DNA of 35,190 nucleotides from contig JANQFB010000419.1 of NCBI GenBank assembly GCA_028278085.1, positions 1 to 35,190 of the forward strand. Direction: 5' to 3'. Numbering within the stretch: position 1 is the first letter of the stretch; the number at the start of each line of letters is the position of its first letter. This DNA is from Chitinophagales bacterium (GTDB lineage Bacteria; Bacteroidota; Bacteroidia; Chitinophagales; JANQFB01). This document shows positions 8,319-16,809 of this stretch, piece after piece. The notes under the pieces were generated by a model that worked only from the letters and a program-made list of their open reading frames with translations, was not told where the DNA came from and did not search any database. Made by a program: the position numbers and the translations under genes.

Positions 8319-10763
8319 ATGAAAATTAAACCATTTTACATTCTTGTTATGAGTGCCGTGATGAGTACATCCCACCTGGACGCACAGATCGATATCACTT
8401 ACCAGGAACCACCCGGGGAAATTCTGGACCTGATCAATGTTCCGCTGACCCCGGCTGTTAGTGTCGACAATGAGGGCAAATGGATGATCCTGTTGACCCG
8501 CGATCCGTTCAAGACCTTGGCTGAGCTGACTGCTGAAGAACTAAGGTTGGCAGGATTGAGGATCGCTCCCCATACATTCGGTCAAAGCAGGAGTTACTAC
8601 TACAAAGGCCTCAAAGTAAAAAATGTGCTTACCGGTGAAGAAAAGGCCGTAAGCGGCCTGCCGGAGGATCCGTTGATCAGCAATACCAATTGGTCGCCCT
8701 CCTACCGCTATTACAGCTTCACCATTACCGGTGAAGGGGGCATTTCCTTGTGGGTCCTGGATGTTGAAAAGGCCATTGCCCGGCCCCTGACCGAACCGTT
8801 ACTTCACGATGTATTCTGGGGGCTGCCCTATCAGTGGATGCCAGATGAGCAAGGCTTGATAGCTAAGTTTGTGGATCGGGCTATGGAGCCACCGGTGTTG
8901 AATAACAAAATACCTACGGGCCCGGTGGTGCGCGAAAATATGGATAAAAAAGCGCCGGTCAGAACTTACCAGGATCTGTTATCCAATAAATCGGATGAAG
9001 AGGCCTTTATCTATTACTGCTCTTCCAAAATTGTTAAAGTATCGCTGGATGGCGGCCAGCAGGATATTTTACCCACGGATATTTACCGCTCCGTTGAATT
9101 GTCGCCTGATGGCAGCTTATTGTTGACCAAAACGATCCACCGGCCCTTTTCTTACCTGGTGCCCTATTACCGTTTTCCTTTTAAAGTACAGGTAGTTGAT
9201 CTGGCAGGTAAAACCGTCAAAGCTATTTATGATGCGCCCCTGTCGGAAGATCTCCCGAAAGGCTTCAATGCCGTACGAAAAGGCCCCCGTGCCATTAGCT
9301 GGCGGGGGGATAAGCCGGCCGGTTTATATTGGATCGAGGCCCTGGATGGAGGAGATCCGGAGCTTGAAGTGGAACACCGCGATGCCCTTTATGCCTGGGC
9401 TTTCCCATTTTCCAGCAATCCCCGCAGGTTGATGAAAACCACCCATCGTTTCAGTTATGTTATTTGGGGCAATGATACGGTAGCTATTGTCAGGGATAGC
9501 TGGTGGAAAACCAGGCGTTCAACCCATTATAAGATCTCTCCCGCCAAAGGCGACGGGCATTCGGAGATGATATTCGATCTGAATACCGAAGACCGGTACA
9601 AGTGGCCGGGCAGTTGGCTCACGGAAAGAAATGAATATGGCAGACGGACACTGATGTTTGCCAGGGATGGCCAGTCTTTGTTTTTGGAAGGCGAAGGTTA
9701 TTCACCCGAGGGCAACAAACCCTTTATCGACGAATTTAACCTCGAAACCCATCAAACGAAAAGATTGTGGCAAGCCAGTGGTGACAGTACTTATGAAACC
9801 GTTACCCAGGTATTGGATATGGCCAAAGGAAGCATTATCACCAGCATAGAATCTCCCGAAGTCAATCCGAATTATTACCTGCGCAATATTGCCCAAAGGA
9901 GTGAGCCGAAAGCCATCACCGAATTTCCGCATCCCTATGAGCACCTCAAAGGGGTAAAGAAGGAAATGATCCACTACCAACGGGATGACGGTATCGATCT
10001 GAGCGCCAACCTGTATTTGCCTGCCGGTTATAAGCCGGAAAAAGACAAGCCGCTACCCTTGATCCTTTGGGCTTATCCACGGGAGTACAAGGATCCTAAA
10101 GCTGCCGGCCAGGTGAAGGAATCCCCGCATCGCTTTATTCGCCTGTACTACGGATCCCCGATATATTGGGTGAATAGAGGCTATGCTATCCTGGATCGCG
10201 CGGATTTTCCGATCATCGGGGAAGGAGAAGAGGAACCTAATGATACTTTTATTCCGCAATTGGTCGCTAATGCGAAAGCAGCTATCGACGCTGCCGTTAA
10301 GTTGGGCGTTGCCGACAGCGCCCGGGTGGCAGTAGGTGGCCACTCTTACGGGGCGTTCATGACCGCTAACCTGCTGACCCATTCTAATTTGTTCGCCGCA
10401 GGAATTGCCCGAAGCGGCGCTTATAACCGGACGCTGACACCTTTTGGCTTTCAATCCGAGGAAAGGACCTTTTGGGAGGCGCCGGAAGTATATTTCAAGA
10501 TGTCACCGTTTATGCATGCGGATAAGATGAAAACCCCGCTATTGATGATCCATGGGGAAGCCGATAATAATTCCGGCACCTATCCCATGCAGAGCGAGCG
10601 GTATTATAACGCCCTTAAAGGCCATGGCGCAAAGGTCCGGTTGGTGATGCTACCCTATGAAAGCCACGGCTACACGGCCAAAAAATCGATCTTCCACATG
10701 CTTTGGGAAATCGATCAATGGCTGGAAAAATTCGTGAAGGGTAAGGGGATGTTAGACAACTAG
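8319..10763 (+). CDS. Exported S9-family serine peptidase, glutamyl-endopeptidase (S9D)-like
   Basis: This 814-residue protein has a signal peptide (about 1-22, MKIKPFYILVMSAVMS). It has an N-terminal seven-bladed-propeller region (about 30-550) and a C-terminal alpha/beta hydrolase domain. The catalytic triad is visible: S676 in GGHSYGA, D749 in HGEADNN and H783 in YESHGYT. The segment GIARSGAYNRTLTPFGFQ is close to what I recall of plant chloroplast glutamyl endopeptidase, pointing to the S9D branch rather than dipeptidyl peptidase IV. It probably degrades peptides in the periplasm. The final codons and TAG stop are embedded in the TTAGAC-word array that follows. It is convergent with dinB. 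Confidence 0.92.
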   Translation: MKIKPFYILVMSAVMSTSHLDAQIDITYQEPPGEILDLINVPLTPAVSVDNEGKWMILLTRDPFKTLAELTAEELRLAGLRIAPHTFGQSRSYYYKGLKVKNVLTGEEKAVSGLPEDPLISNTNWSPSYRYYSFTITGEGGISLWVLDVEKAIARPLTEPLLHDVFWGLPYQWMPDEQGLIAKFVDRAMEPPVLNNKIPTGPVVRENMDKKAPVRTYQDLLSNKSDEEAFIYYCSSKIVKVSLDGGQQDILPTDIYRSVELSPDGSLLLTKTIHRPFSYLVPYYRFPFKVQVVDLAGKTVKAIYDAPLSEDLPKGFNAVRKGPRAISWRGDKPAGLYWIEALDGGDPELEVEHRDALYAWAFPFSSNPRRLMKTTHRFSYVIWGNDTVAIVRDSWWKTRRSTHYKISPAKGDGHSEMIFDLNTEDRYKWPGSWLTERNEYGRRTLMFARDGQSLFLEGEGYSPEGNKPFIDEFNLETHQTKRLWQASGDSTYETVTQVLDMAKGSIITSIESPEVNPNYYLRNIAQRSEPKAITEFPHPYEHLKGVKKEMIHYQRDDGIDLSANLYLPAGYKPEKDKPLPLILWAYPREYKDPKAAGQVKESPHRFIRLYYGSPIYWVNRGYAILDRADFPIIGEGEEEPNDTFIPQLVANAKAAIDAAVKLGVADSARVAVGGHSYGAFMTANLLTHSNLFAAGIARSGAYNRTLTPFGFQSEERTFWEAPEVYFKMSPFMHADKMKTPLLMIHGEADNNSGTYPMQSERYYNALKGHGAKVRLVMLPYESHGYTAKKSIFHMLWEIDQWLEKFVKGKGMLDN

Positions 10764-10910
10764 ACAATTAGACTATTAGACATTAGACTATTAGACATTA
10801 GATTTTAGACCACTCTTTCGAAGGTCTAAAGTCTAAAATCTAACCGTCTAATGTCTATAAGTCTAAAGTCTAACCGTCTAAAGTCTAAAAGTCTAACCGT
10901 CTAACATCTA
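10751..10910. repeat. Degenerate TTAGAC / GTCTAA word array with inverted symmetry
   Basis: About 160 bases are built almost wholly of a 6-8 base word. The left part (10751-10808) reads TTAGAC or TAGACA repeatedly. The right part (about 10824-10910) reads its complement, GTCTAAA, GTCTAACC and GTCTAAT. A non-repetitive centre near ACTCTTTCGAA separates them. The two halves can fold back on each other. The array includes the TAG stop of the peptidase gene (10761-10763) and reaches the TAG stop of dinB (10908-10910). Spacing is irregular, so it is not a CRISPR. Confidence 0.85.
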
Positions 10911-11981
10911 CAACTCCAAACTCAATTGCGGCGGATCTTCGGCTTCCGGCGTTTTCAGGTTAGAGATCCCCAGCCCGAGTAATCGTACTTTTAAGGGCCT
11001 CCGGTCAATTTGGGTAATAAGCTGTGCGGCCAGATCTTTGACCGTATTCGCTTCAGTGATCCAGGTGGTATGCGTCTTACTCCGGTTGAGGGTTTTAAAA
11101 TCGTGAAAGCGGATCTTCAGGGTAAGGGTCCGGCCCGGGGAACCGCTTTTTTCCAGCCTGCTGAAAACAATTTCCGAGAGCTCGTTGATGCGATCGAAGA
11201 TATCCTGCATGTCCGTTAAGTCTTTTTCGTAGGTTCTTTCCGCACTGATACTTTTCCTGACCGGGTTAGGATTGACCGGGCGGTTATCTATGCCCCTGGC
11301 GATCTGGTAAAAAAACCGGCCCATTTTACCAAAATGCTTAGCCAGCAAGGCTTCCGGATAATTTTTCAGGTCTTTCCCGTTGCTGATCCCCAATGCATGC
11401 ATTTTTTTGGCAGTTACCTTACCGATCCCGAAAAATTTCTCGATCGGTAATTGCTCGATGAATGAAAGCGCCTCTTCCGGTTTCACCACGAATAATCCGT
11501 CCGGTTTTCTTTGGTCGGAAGCGATCTTCGCCAGAAACTTATTGATAGAAATTCCGGCAGATGCGGTTAAGCGGGTTTCGGCAAAAATTCGCTTCTTGAT
11601 CTCCCGGGCAATCAAGGTTGCGGACGGTATATTCACTTTACTATGGGTTACATCCAGGAAAGCCTCGTCGAGCGCTAGCGGTTCTAACAGATCCGTGTAT
11701 GCCTTAAAGATCGTCCGGATCTGCCTGGAAACATCCCGGTACACATCAAAGCGGGGCCTTACAAAAATGATGTCCGGGCATTTCCGGTAAGCCGTTACGG
11801 AAGGCATGGCGGAGTAAACACCGTATTCTCTGGCTTCATAACTGGCTGCAGCCACAACGCCTCTTTCCTTGTTTCCCCCTACGGCCAGCGGTTTACCTCG
11901 ATATGCCGGGTGATCCCTTTGTTCAATGGAAGCATAAAAAGCGTCCATATCGATGTGGATGATCTTACGTATCTCCGTCAT
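10908..11981 (-). CDS. dinB: DNA polymerase IV (Y-family translesion polymerase)
   Basis: This 357-residue enzyme bypasses DNA lesions. The catalytic carboxylates are present: D11 in HIDMDAFYASIEQ and D105/E106 in LALDEAFLDVT. Y16 is at the steric-gate position. The palm and fingers region (1-170), helix-hairpin-helix thumb (LPIEKFFGIGKVTAKKMHALG, about 175-200) and little finger (about 245-345) are in the usual order. The C-terminus PPQLSLEL fits a beta-clamp-binding motif. The length is normal. No LexA-like box was recognised upstream. It stands alone, divergent from the cyclophilin gene. Confidence 0.96.
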   Translation of the reverse strand: MTEIRKIIHIDMDAFYASIEQRDHPAYRGKPLAVGGNKERGVVAAASYEAREYGVYSAMPSVTAYRKCPDIIFVRPRFDVYRDVSRQIRTIFKAYTDLLEPLALDEAFLDVTHSKVNIPSATLIAREIKKRIFAETRLTASAGISINKFLAKIASDQRKPDGLFVVKPEEALSFIEQLPIEKFFGIGKVTAKKMHALGISNGKDLKNYPEALLAKHFGKMGRFFYQIARGIDNRPVNPNPVRKSISAERTYEKDLTDMQDIFDRINELSEIVFSRLEKSGSPGRTLTLKIRFHDFKTLNRSKTHTTWITEANTVKDLAAQLITQIDRRPLKVRLLGLGISNLKTPEAEDPPQLSLEL

Positions 11982-12169
11982 TTTTTCGGGTGTCTGTCGA
12001 CTAAGTAGTTAAACTTTGGCATGGAAAATGTTTAGAATATCTTAATTTAGCTACTGATCGGGGGCTTAGGCTACTCTGGTTAGCTACCAGGCCGGTATGG
12101 CCTTTGGACAACAATGACCGGATCCAGCAAGCTTTTGGACAAATTTCATCATAATTAAAACAAGTAACT

Positions 12170-12778
12170 ATGAAAAACTGGCTTTCATTAACACTATTGA
12201 TAGGATTGGTCGCCTTATCAGGCTTAACCATGGCGGGTGAAAACCACCTGCCGGACGGTATGTATGCGGAAATAACGACGAATAAAGGAGTGATAGTGCT
12301 GAAACTCGAATTTGAAAAAACACCCATGACGGTAGCCAATTTTGTCGGACTGGCGGAAGGAACCATCAAGAATAAGGTCAAAGCCGATGGACAGCCTTAT
12401 TATAATGGCCTGAAATTTCACCGGGTCATCGCCAATTTTATGATCCAGGGCGGTTGTCCCTTAGGGAACGGAACCGGGGGGCCTGGTTACAAATTCGATG
12501 ATGAGATCCATCCTGAATTGAGGCATTCCAGCGCCGGGATCCTGTCGATGGCAAATGCAGGCCCGAAAACGAATGGCAGTCAGTTTTTCATTACCCATAA
12601 AGAAACCCCCTGGCTGGATGGCAAACACACGGTTTTCGGCCATGTCATAAAAGGACAGGAGATCGTTAACGCCATCGCGAAAGGGGATGTGATGCAAGAG
12701 GTGAGGATCATCCGGAATGGGGACAAAGCCAAAGCCTTTAATGCGGCTAAGGTCTTTGTTGAGATGACCGGGCTATAG
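12170..12778 (+). CDS. Exported cyclophilin-type peptidyl-prolyl isomerase
   Basis: This 202-residue protein has a signal peptide (about 1-22, cleavage near TMAG-EN). The remainder is a single cyclophilin domain. Hallmarks seen are [13 protein letters not shown] (the catalytic Arg and Phe region), [31 protein letters not shown] and [15 protein letters not shown]. It catalyses cis-trans isomerisation of prolyl bonds, probably helping fold exported proteins in the periplasm. The ATG at 12170 is chosen because it gives a clean signal peptide. It is divergent from dinB (188-base gap). Confidence 0.94.
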   Translation: MKNWLSLTLLIGLVALSGLTMAGENHLPDGMYAEITTNKGVIVLKLEFEKTPMTVANFVGLAEGTIKNKVKADGQPYYNGLKFHRVIANFMIQGGCPLGNGTGGPGYKFDDEIHPELRHSSAGILSMANAGPKTNGSQFFITHKETPWLDGKHTVFGHVIKGQEIVNAIAKGDVMQEVRIIRNGDKAKAFNAAKVFVEMTGL

Positions 12779-12908
12779 ATCCATCTTCCCGTAAGATCAC
12801 CGCATGCAGGCAATGGAACCTGGTCAAAACCGATCTTTGCTCAACTGATGGGCGATTGGAAGGGATGCGTGGCTAAGGCAGGACTTTTCTGTAAGGTGCT
12901 TGCAGCTA

Positions 12909-13361
12909 TTATGCTGCGGTATCATTTCCGAGAAAACTTTTTTGCATATCTTCTACAATTTTTTCAGTACCCGGAACATTTTCCATGGAGGCTTTCAATA
13001 CTGCCTGGTAAAAGGCAAATGATCTTTGTATCGCTTTGCTGCCTGCCCACAAGGCAGTGTTATTGATCGTTTTGGCCAATTCCTGAACCTTGCTGAACAA
13101 CTTATCCATTTGCAGGGAAAGACGGTATTCTTTCACCAAAGCGGGTATATCTAAAAATCCGGGTACTAAATTAGGCTGTTCTTGTGCATAGGCTATTGCT
13201 CGCTTGACAAAGGCATTGGAACGGTCTCTTAATTTGGGCAACTTTTGTCCCTCGAATGTCTTATGACAATCATTGACGGCATTGATCGCCTCTTCCAGTT
13301 TTTGAAAGGCCTTTTCAATGGCTGATTGATCGGATTCAGGGTGGTGGTAAACAGGTTCCAT
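12909..13361 (-). CDS. Conserved-looking helical protein of unknown function
   Basis: This 150-residue protein has no signal peptide or membrane helix. It appears all-helical, with an N-terminal charged stretch (AIEKAFQKLEEAINAVNDCHKTF) and a central region (KLRDRSNAFVKRAIAYAQEQPNLVPGFLDIPALVKEY broken by prolines). I do not recognise the family. The frame reads as normal coding sequence, which supports a real gene. It lies downstream, on the same strand, of the Tudor-like protein gene at 13582, with a 220-base gap that contains a long inverted repeat. Its role is unknown. Confidence 0.7.
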   Translation of the reverse strand: MEPVYHHPESDQSAIEKAFQKLEEAINAVNDCHKTFEGQKLPKLRDRSNAFVKRAIAYAQEQPNLVPGFLDIPALVKEYRLSLQMDKLFSKVQELAKTINNTALWAGSKAIQRSFAFYQAVLKASMENVPGTEKIVEDMQKSFLGNDTAA

Positions 13362-13442
13362 ATCTGCGGGTATTTGTTAAAAGTATTGAAATCAAATTTA
13401 ACTTAATATAAAAAAGATTACAATGGAAATAAACCTAAATTG

Positions 13443-13542
13443 AATAATTGCGGAAAATGCCTATTCGTGAAAAGGAATACACCTAGGAGGAGCCAACGGC
13501 GTTAAGGAAAACCTGGGATTTCAGCCGTTTTTCGCAGTTATT
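13443..13542. repeat. Long imperfect inverted repeat between two minus-strand genes
   Basis: AATAATTGCGGAAAA (13443-13457) pairs along all 15 positions with TTTTTCGCAGTTATT (13528-13542), counting two G-T wobbles. An inner 6-bp pair AACGGC / GCCGTT lies within the 70-base spacer. No T-run follows on the minus strand, so a terminator role for the gene ending at 13582 is uncertain. It may be a structured RNA, an operator region or a remnant of a small mobile repeat. Confidence 0.45.
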
Positions 13543-13581
13543 GATATTGTTGGCATAGTTGGGAAGCAGCCCAAGGTAGGG

Positions 13582-14118
13582 CTAAGACTTGCCTTCCCCT
13601 TTAAAATGATCGATCGAATACTTAAATAACACATTAAAGGATGTCAACGATCCGTAAATCCTCGTTACGTATTGCTGGAGATGGATCTTATCCTCATCGG
13701 TAAGACCTTTGTGGCTGTTGATGTTCTGTTCAAGCACCCTTAAACGGTCCCGAACCATGACGATCTTATGGAAAAAGGTTTCGATAGGGATCTCTTTCGG
13801 TTTCAGACTTGGATCTTTTGGCTGCAGGATCAAGGTCCCTCCATGCCATTTTTCGCCCAATTCGATTTCCTCCTGGATCCCCAACCACTCCCGGAGTATA
13901 GCCTCCAGTTTTTCTTCCACATCATAAACGTGGACCTTCTCACTTTCATTGGTAATTTCTTCCATAAGCTCCAGTCCGTCGTATGCTTTGGCAATCTGCC
14001 GGGTACCACCTTTTAAAAAACTGATCATATAGGTATTCCCGTCATTTTCATAGATGATACCTTCACCGTATTCCCGGTGATCTACCCGGCTGCCGATCCC
14101 ATATGTTTTTACTGACAT
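13582..14118 (-). CDS. Protein of unknown function with N-terminal Tudor/SH3-like domain
   Basis: This 178-residue protein looks cytoplasmic. Residues 1-55 (GIGSRVDHREYGEGIIYEND, then SFLKGGTRQIAKAYDGLELM) look like the small Tudor-like barrel found at the C-terminus of PcrA/UvrD helicases and in CarD-type RNA-polymerase-binding proteins. The rest is mainly helical (RLRVLEQNINSHKGLTDEDK, LQQYVTRIYGSLTSF). A nucleic-acid or polymerase-binding role is possible but only inferred. It is divergent from the PrsW gene (121-base gap). Confidence 0.72.
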   Translation of the reverse strand: MSVKTYGIGSRVDHREYGEGIIYENDGNTYMISFLKGGTRQIAKAYDGLELMEEITNESEKVHVYDVEEKLEAILREWLGIQEEIELGEKWHGGTLILQPKDPSLKPKEIPIETFFHKIVMVRDRLRVLEQNINSHKGLTDEDKIHLQQYVTRIYGSLTSFNVLFKYSIDHFKGEGKS

Positions 14119-14239
14119 AACACTGTTTTTTTACTTGAAGATAAACGATGAGCGGGAAATGCGCAAGGAGCCGGCTGAAAAAAATTTATCCCGATGGGAT
14201 CGGTAAAATATAGTATCTTGGGCTGCTTTTAGATTACAC

Positions 14240-14917
14240 ATGTCGTTTCTTGCTGTATTAGCCATAGCCCTGGCGCCAGGTTTTGCCATTGCCTTGTTGA
14301 TCTACCTGAAGGATGAACATGAAAGAGAACCGATTCCCTTGCTCCTGGGTTGCTTCCTGCTGGGGGTTGCCAGTGTTTTGGTTACCTTGATATTGAGCAG
14401 CCTGCTTTCCCTGTTTGTTGAAGAGCCTGATAACACGGTGACCGGTATGTTTGTCAAAGCCTTTATTTGGGTGGCGCTGGTAGAAGAATACAGTAAGTAT
14501 ATTTTCGTCAGGTACGTGGCCTATCCGAATAAAAATTTCAATGAACCCTACGATGCCATCGTATATGCCGTGATGGTTTCCATGGGCTTTGCCACACTCG
14601 AGAATATCATGTACGTGATGGACAGCGGAATAGCAACCGGTATCCTGCGAATGTTCACCGCTGTACCGGCCCATGCAACCTTTGCCATCATCATGGGCTA
14701 TTTTATGGGACTGGCCAAATTCAAATATCACCGGCCCACCCTGGGCATTTTCGGCCTGGCCGGTGCAACCCTGTTACACGGCGCCTACGACTATTTCCTG
14801 TTCATTTCATTCATACCCGGGATGTGGATCGGCGCTTTTGTTTCCCTGGCTATCGGCATTATCCTTTCCAGCAAAGCGATCCGCTTACACCAGGAAGTCA
14901 GCCCCTTTAAAAAATAG
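14240..14917 (+). CDS. PrsW-type intramembrane metalloprotease
   Basis: This 225-residue polytopic membrane protein has about seven or eight hydrophobic segments. The conserved PrsW/CAAX-protease-like motifs are all present: E82-E83 with K86 in VEEYSKY, E121-N122 in FATLENIMYV, H145 in PAHATF, and H180 and D184 in LLHGAYDYF. PrsW cleaves membrane-bound anti-sigma factors in Bacillus; here no anti-sigma gene is adjacent, so the substrate is unknown. A -7-like TATCTTG at 14214-14220 lies 19 bases before the ATG, without a good -33 box. Confidence 0.9.
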   Translation: MSFLAVLAIALAPGFAIALLIYLKDEHEREPIPLLLGCFLLGVASVLVTLILSSLLSLFVEEPDNTVTGMFVKAFIWVALVEEYSKYIFVRYVAYPNKNFNEPYDAIVYAVMVSMGFATLENIMYVMDSGIATGILRMFTAVPAHATFAIIMGYFMGLAKFKYHRPTLGIFGLAGATLLHGAYDYFLFISFIPGMWIGAFVSLAIGIILSSKAIRLHQEVSPFKK

Positions 14918-14951
14918 GTTCCCGCCGGTTGGATTAATATAAACCAACCCA

Positions 14952-14981
14952 TTGCGTGCGCCTGTTTTTTTTGTATCTTGC
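14952..14981 (+). promoter_or_regulatory. Promoter of the deiminase gene
   Basis: TTG at 14952-14954 (the end of ATTG) is followed after 19 bases by TATCTTGC at 14974-14981, a near match to the Bacteroidota -33/-7 pair. The predicted transcript start near 14988 lies 30 bases before the ATG at 15018. This decides the start codon: the in-frame TTG at 14952 is promoter, not coding. Confidence 0.6.
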
Positions 14982-15017
14982 ACTCCCTTTTTTTGGAGAA
15001 CAACTTTTCTTTCCTTG

Positions 15018-16781
15018 ATGAGAAACGGTCTTCTTGGCATGATGATCATGTGCTGCCTGCCTGTAAGCATGATCCTGGCTCAGCATCGTAATTTACCAGT
15101 AGGTCTTGCCCCTTTTGAAAAGGATATACTTCCTTATTATGATTTTACCCGGAATGAGCACCGGACCGCTCATACCAAGGCACCTCCCTTTGAGGTGAGA
15201 ACGATGGCCGAATGGGAAGAGGTGCAGGCCCTGGTCGTTACCTGGACAACTTATTATCCGATCCTCACCGAGATCATCAGGCATGCCCGGGAAGAATGTG
15301 AGGTGATCGTCATCTGCCTCGACTCGAATGTGGTCAAGGAAAATCTAAGGCAGCATGACGTTTCTCTTGAAAATGTAAGCTTCCTGATCCACGATTATAA
15401 TACCATTTGGATCCGGGATTATGGTCCCCAAACCTTATATAAGGATCCGGTGGATTCCCTCGTGCTCCTGGATTGGATCTACAACCGCCCGCGTCCGCAG
15501 GATGATATTCTGCCCGATGCTATTGCCGACCACCGGGAGCTACCGCTTTATTCTGCTCTTCAGGCGCCCAACGACCTGGTCAATACCGGTGGAAATTTTA
15601 TGGTTGACGGCAGAGGAACAGCCTTTGCTTCCACCCTGGTACTGGAAGAAAATGCCTTTGGCAACCCTTATGGTATAACGGTAAAATCGGAAGATGATAT
15701 CGATGGTATCATGAAGGATTTTATGGGGATCCGACGCTATATCAAAATGCCGGTGCTTCCTTTTGACGGGATCCATCATATCGATATGCACATGAAACTG
15801 TTGGATGAAGAAACGCTGTTGATCGGGGAGTTCCCGGCCGGTGAATCCGACGGACCCCAGATAGAAGCCAACATCCGTTATATTTTAAGCAATTACCGGT
15901 CGGTGTTCGGCACTCCTTATAAGGTGATCCGGATCCCCATGCCTGCCAATCAGTCGGGAAGCTTTGCCCCAGGAGCCTTTTACCGGACATTTACCAATAG
16001 TGTGTTTGTCAATAAGACTTTACTCATGCCCATTTACCGCGATGAATATGATACGGTGGCGATGAAGATCATGCGGGAGAGCCTGCCGGGGTACAATATT
16101 GTCGGTATCGATTGCGATGATTTTATGGCCAATATTATTGCTGACGGTGGGGCTTTGCATTGCATTACCCATACCATCGGGAGCAATGATCCTTTGCTGA
16201 TCTCCCATCAGCCGCTGAGGGAAGGAAAGGGTATGAATTATACCGTGGAATCTTTGATTGCCCACAAAGCAGGCATTGCCCGGGCCGATATATTCTATAC
16301 CACCGATACTTCGAAGGGATTTGAACAGGTGCCGATGTCCTTAACCGATCCCGAAAAGGAGCTATGGTCCGGTGCTATCCCCACCCAACCCGCCGGTACG
16401 ACGATCAGCTATTATATAAAAGCGGTTTCCCATTCCGGAAAATCACAGGTACGGCCTATGGTAGCGCCCAAAGGTAGCTGGACCTTCAACATTGGCGGAA
16501 CTACGGCGGTGATCGAACAAACCGGGATCGAACTGGCGAAAGTATTTCCCAATCCTGCTGCCGCTATCACCTGCATTCCGGTTAAATGCCACTTGCCTGC
16601 CAATGGCAGCCTGGTTTTGTATGACCTTTTGGGCCGCCCTGTTCAGGAGATCCACCGCGGGGCATTTCCCATGCAAACCTCCAACTTTTTCTTCGACGCT
16701 TCCCGACTGAGCCCGGGTGCCTATGTGGTGGTCTTGGAAACCGCACAGGGCAGGGAAGCCCAGCGGATCATGGTCAGGTAG
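15018..16781 (+). CDS. Secreted peptidylarginine-deiminase-like enzyme with T9SS sorting domain
   Basis: This 587-residue protein would hydrolyse a guanidino group (arginine to citrulline, or agmatine-like substrates). From ATG 15018 it starts with a clean signal peptide (1-22, ending VSMILAQ). The agmatine-deiminase-like propeller (about 45-400) has active-site landmarks D134 in WIRDYGP, H254 and D256 in HHIDMH, and nucleophile C382 in GGALHCITH. An Ig-like domain (about 405-495; YYIKAVSHSGKSQVRP) and a T9SS type A domain (about 505-587; VFPNPAAAITCIP) follow. This order matches Porphyromonas PPAD. R157 and R159 (YNRPRP) sit where PPAD has the two arginines that hold the substrate carboxylate, suggesting action on C-terminal peptidylarginine rather than agmatine. 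A start at 14952 would use TTG and overlap the promoter. Confidence 0.9.
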   Translation: MRNGLLGMMIMCCLPVSMILAQHRNLPVGLAPFEKDILPYYDFTRNEHRTAHTKAPPFEVRTMAEWEEVQALVVTWTTYYPILTEIIRHAREECEVIVICLDSNVVKENLRQHDVSLENVSFLIHDYNTIWIRDYGPQTLYKDPVDSLVLLDWIYNRPRPQDDILPDAIADHRELPLYSALQAPNDLVNTGGNFMVDGRGTAFASTLVLEENAFGNPYGITVKSEDDIDGIMKDFMGIRRYIKMPVLPFDGIHHIDMHMKLLDEETLLIGEFPAGESDGPQIEANIRYILSNYRSVFGTPYKVIRIPMPANQSGSFAPGAFYRTFTNSVFVNKTLLMPIYRDEYDTVAMKIMRESLPGYNIVGIDCDDFMANIIADGGALHCITHTIGSNDPLLISHQPLREGKGMNYTVESLIAHKAGIARADIFYTTDTSKGFEQVPMSLTDPEKELWSGAIPTQPAGTTISYYIKAVSHSGKSQVRPMVAPKGSWTFNIGGTTAVIEQTGIELAKVFPNPAAAITCIPVKCHLPANGSLVLYDLLGRPVQEIHRGAFPMQTSNFFFDASRLSPGAYVVVLETAQGREAQRIMVR

Positions 16782-16809
16782 TGGGAGACCCTAAAAGCAG
16801 CCAGCCAGT

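Noticed and set aside
10751-10910. CRISPR-like repeat array
   Set aside because: Units are 6-8 bases with no spacers, irregular spacing and both orientations; no cas genes nearby.
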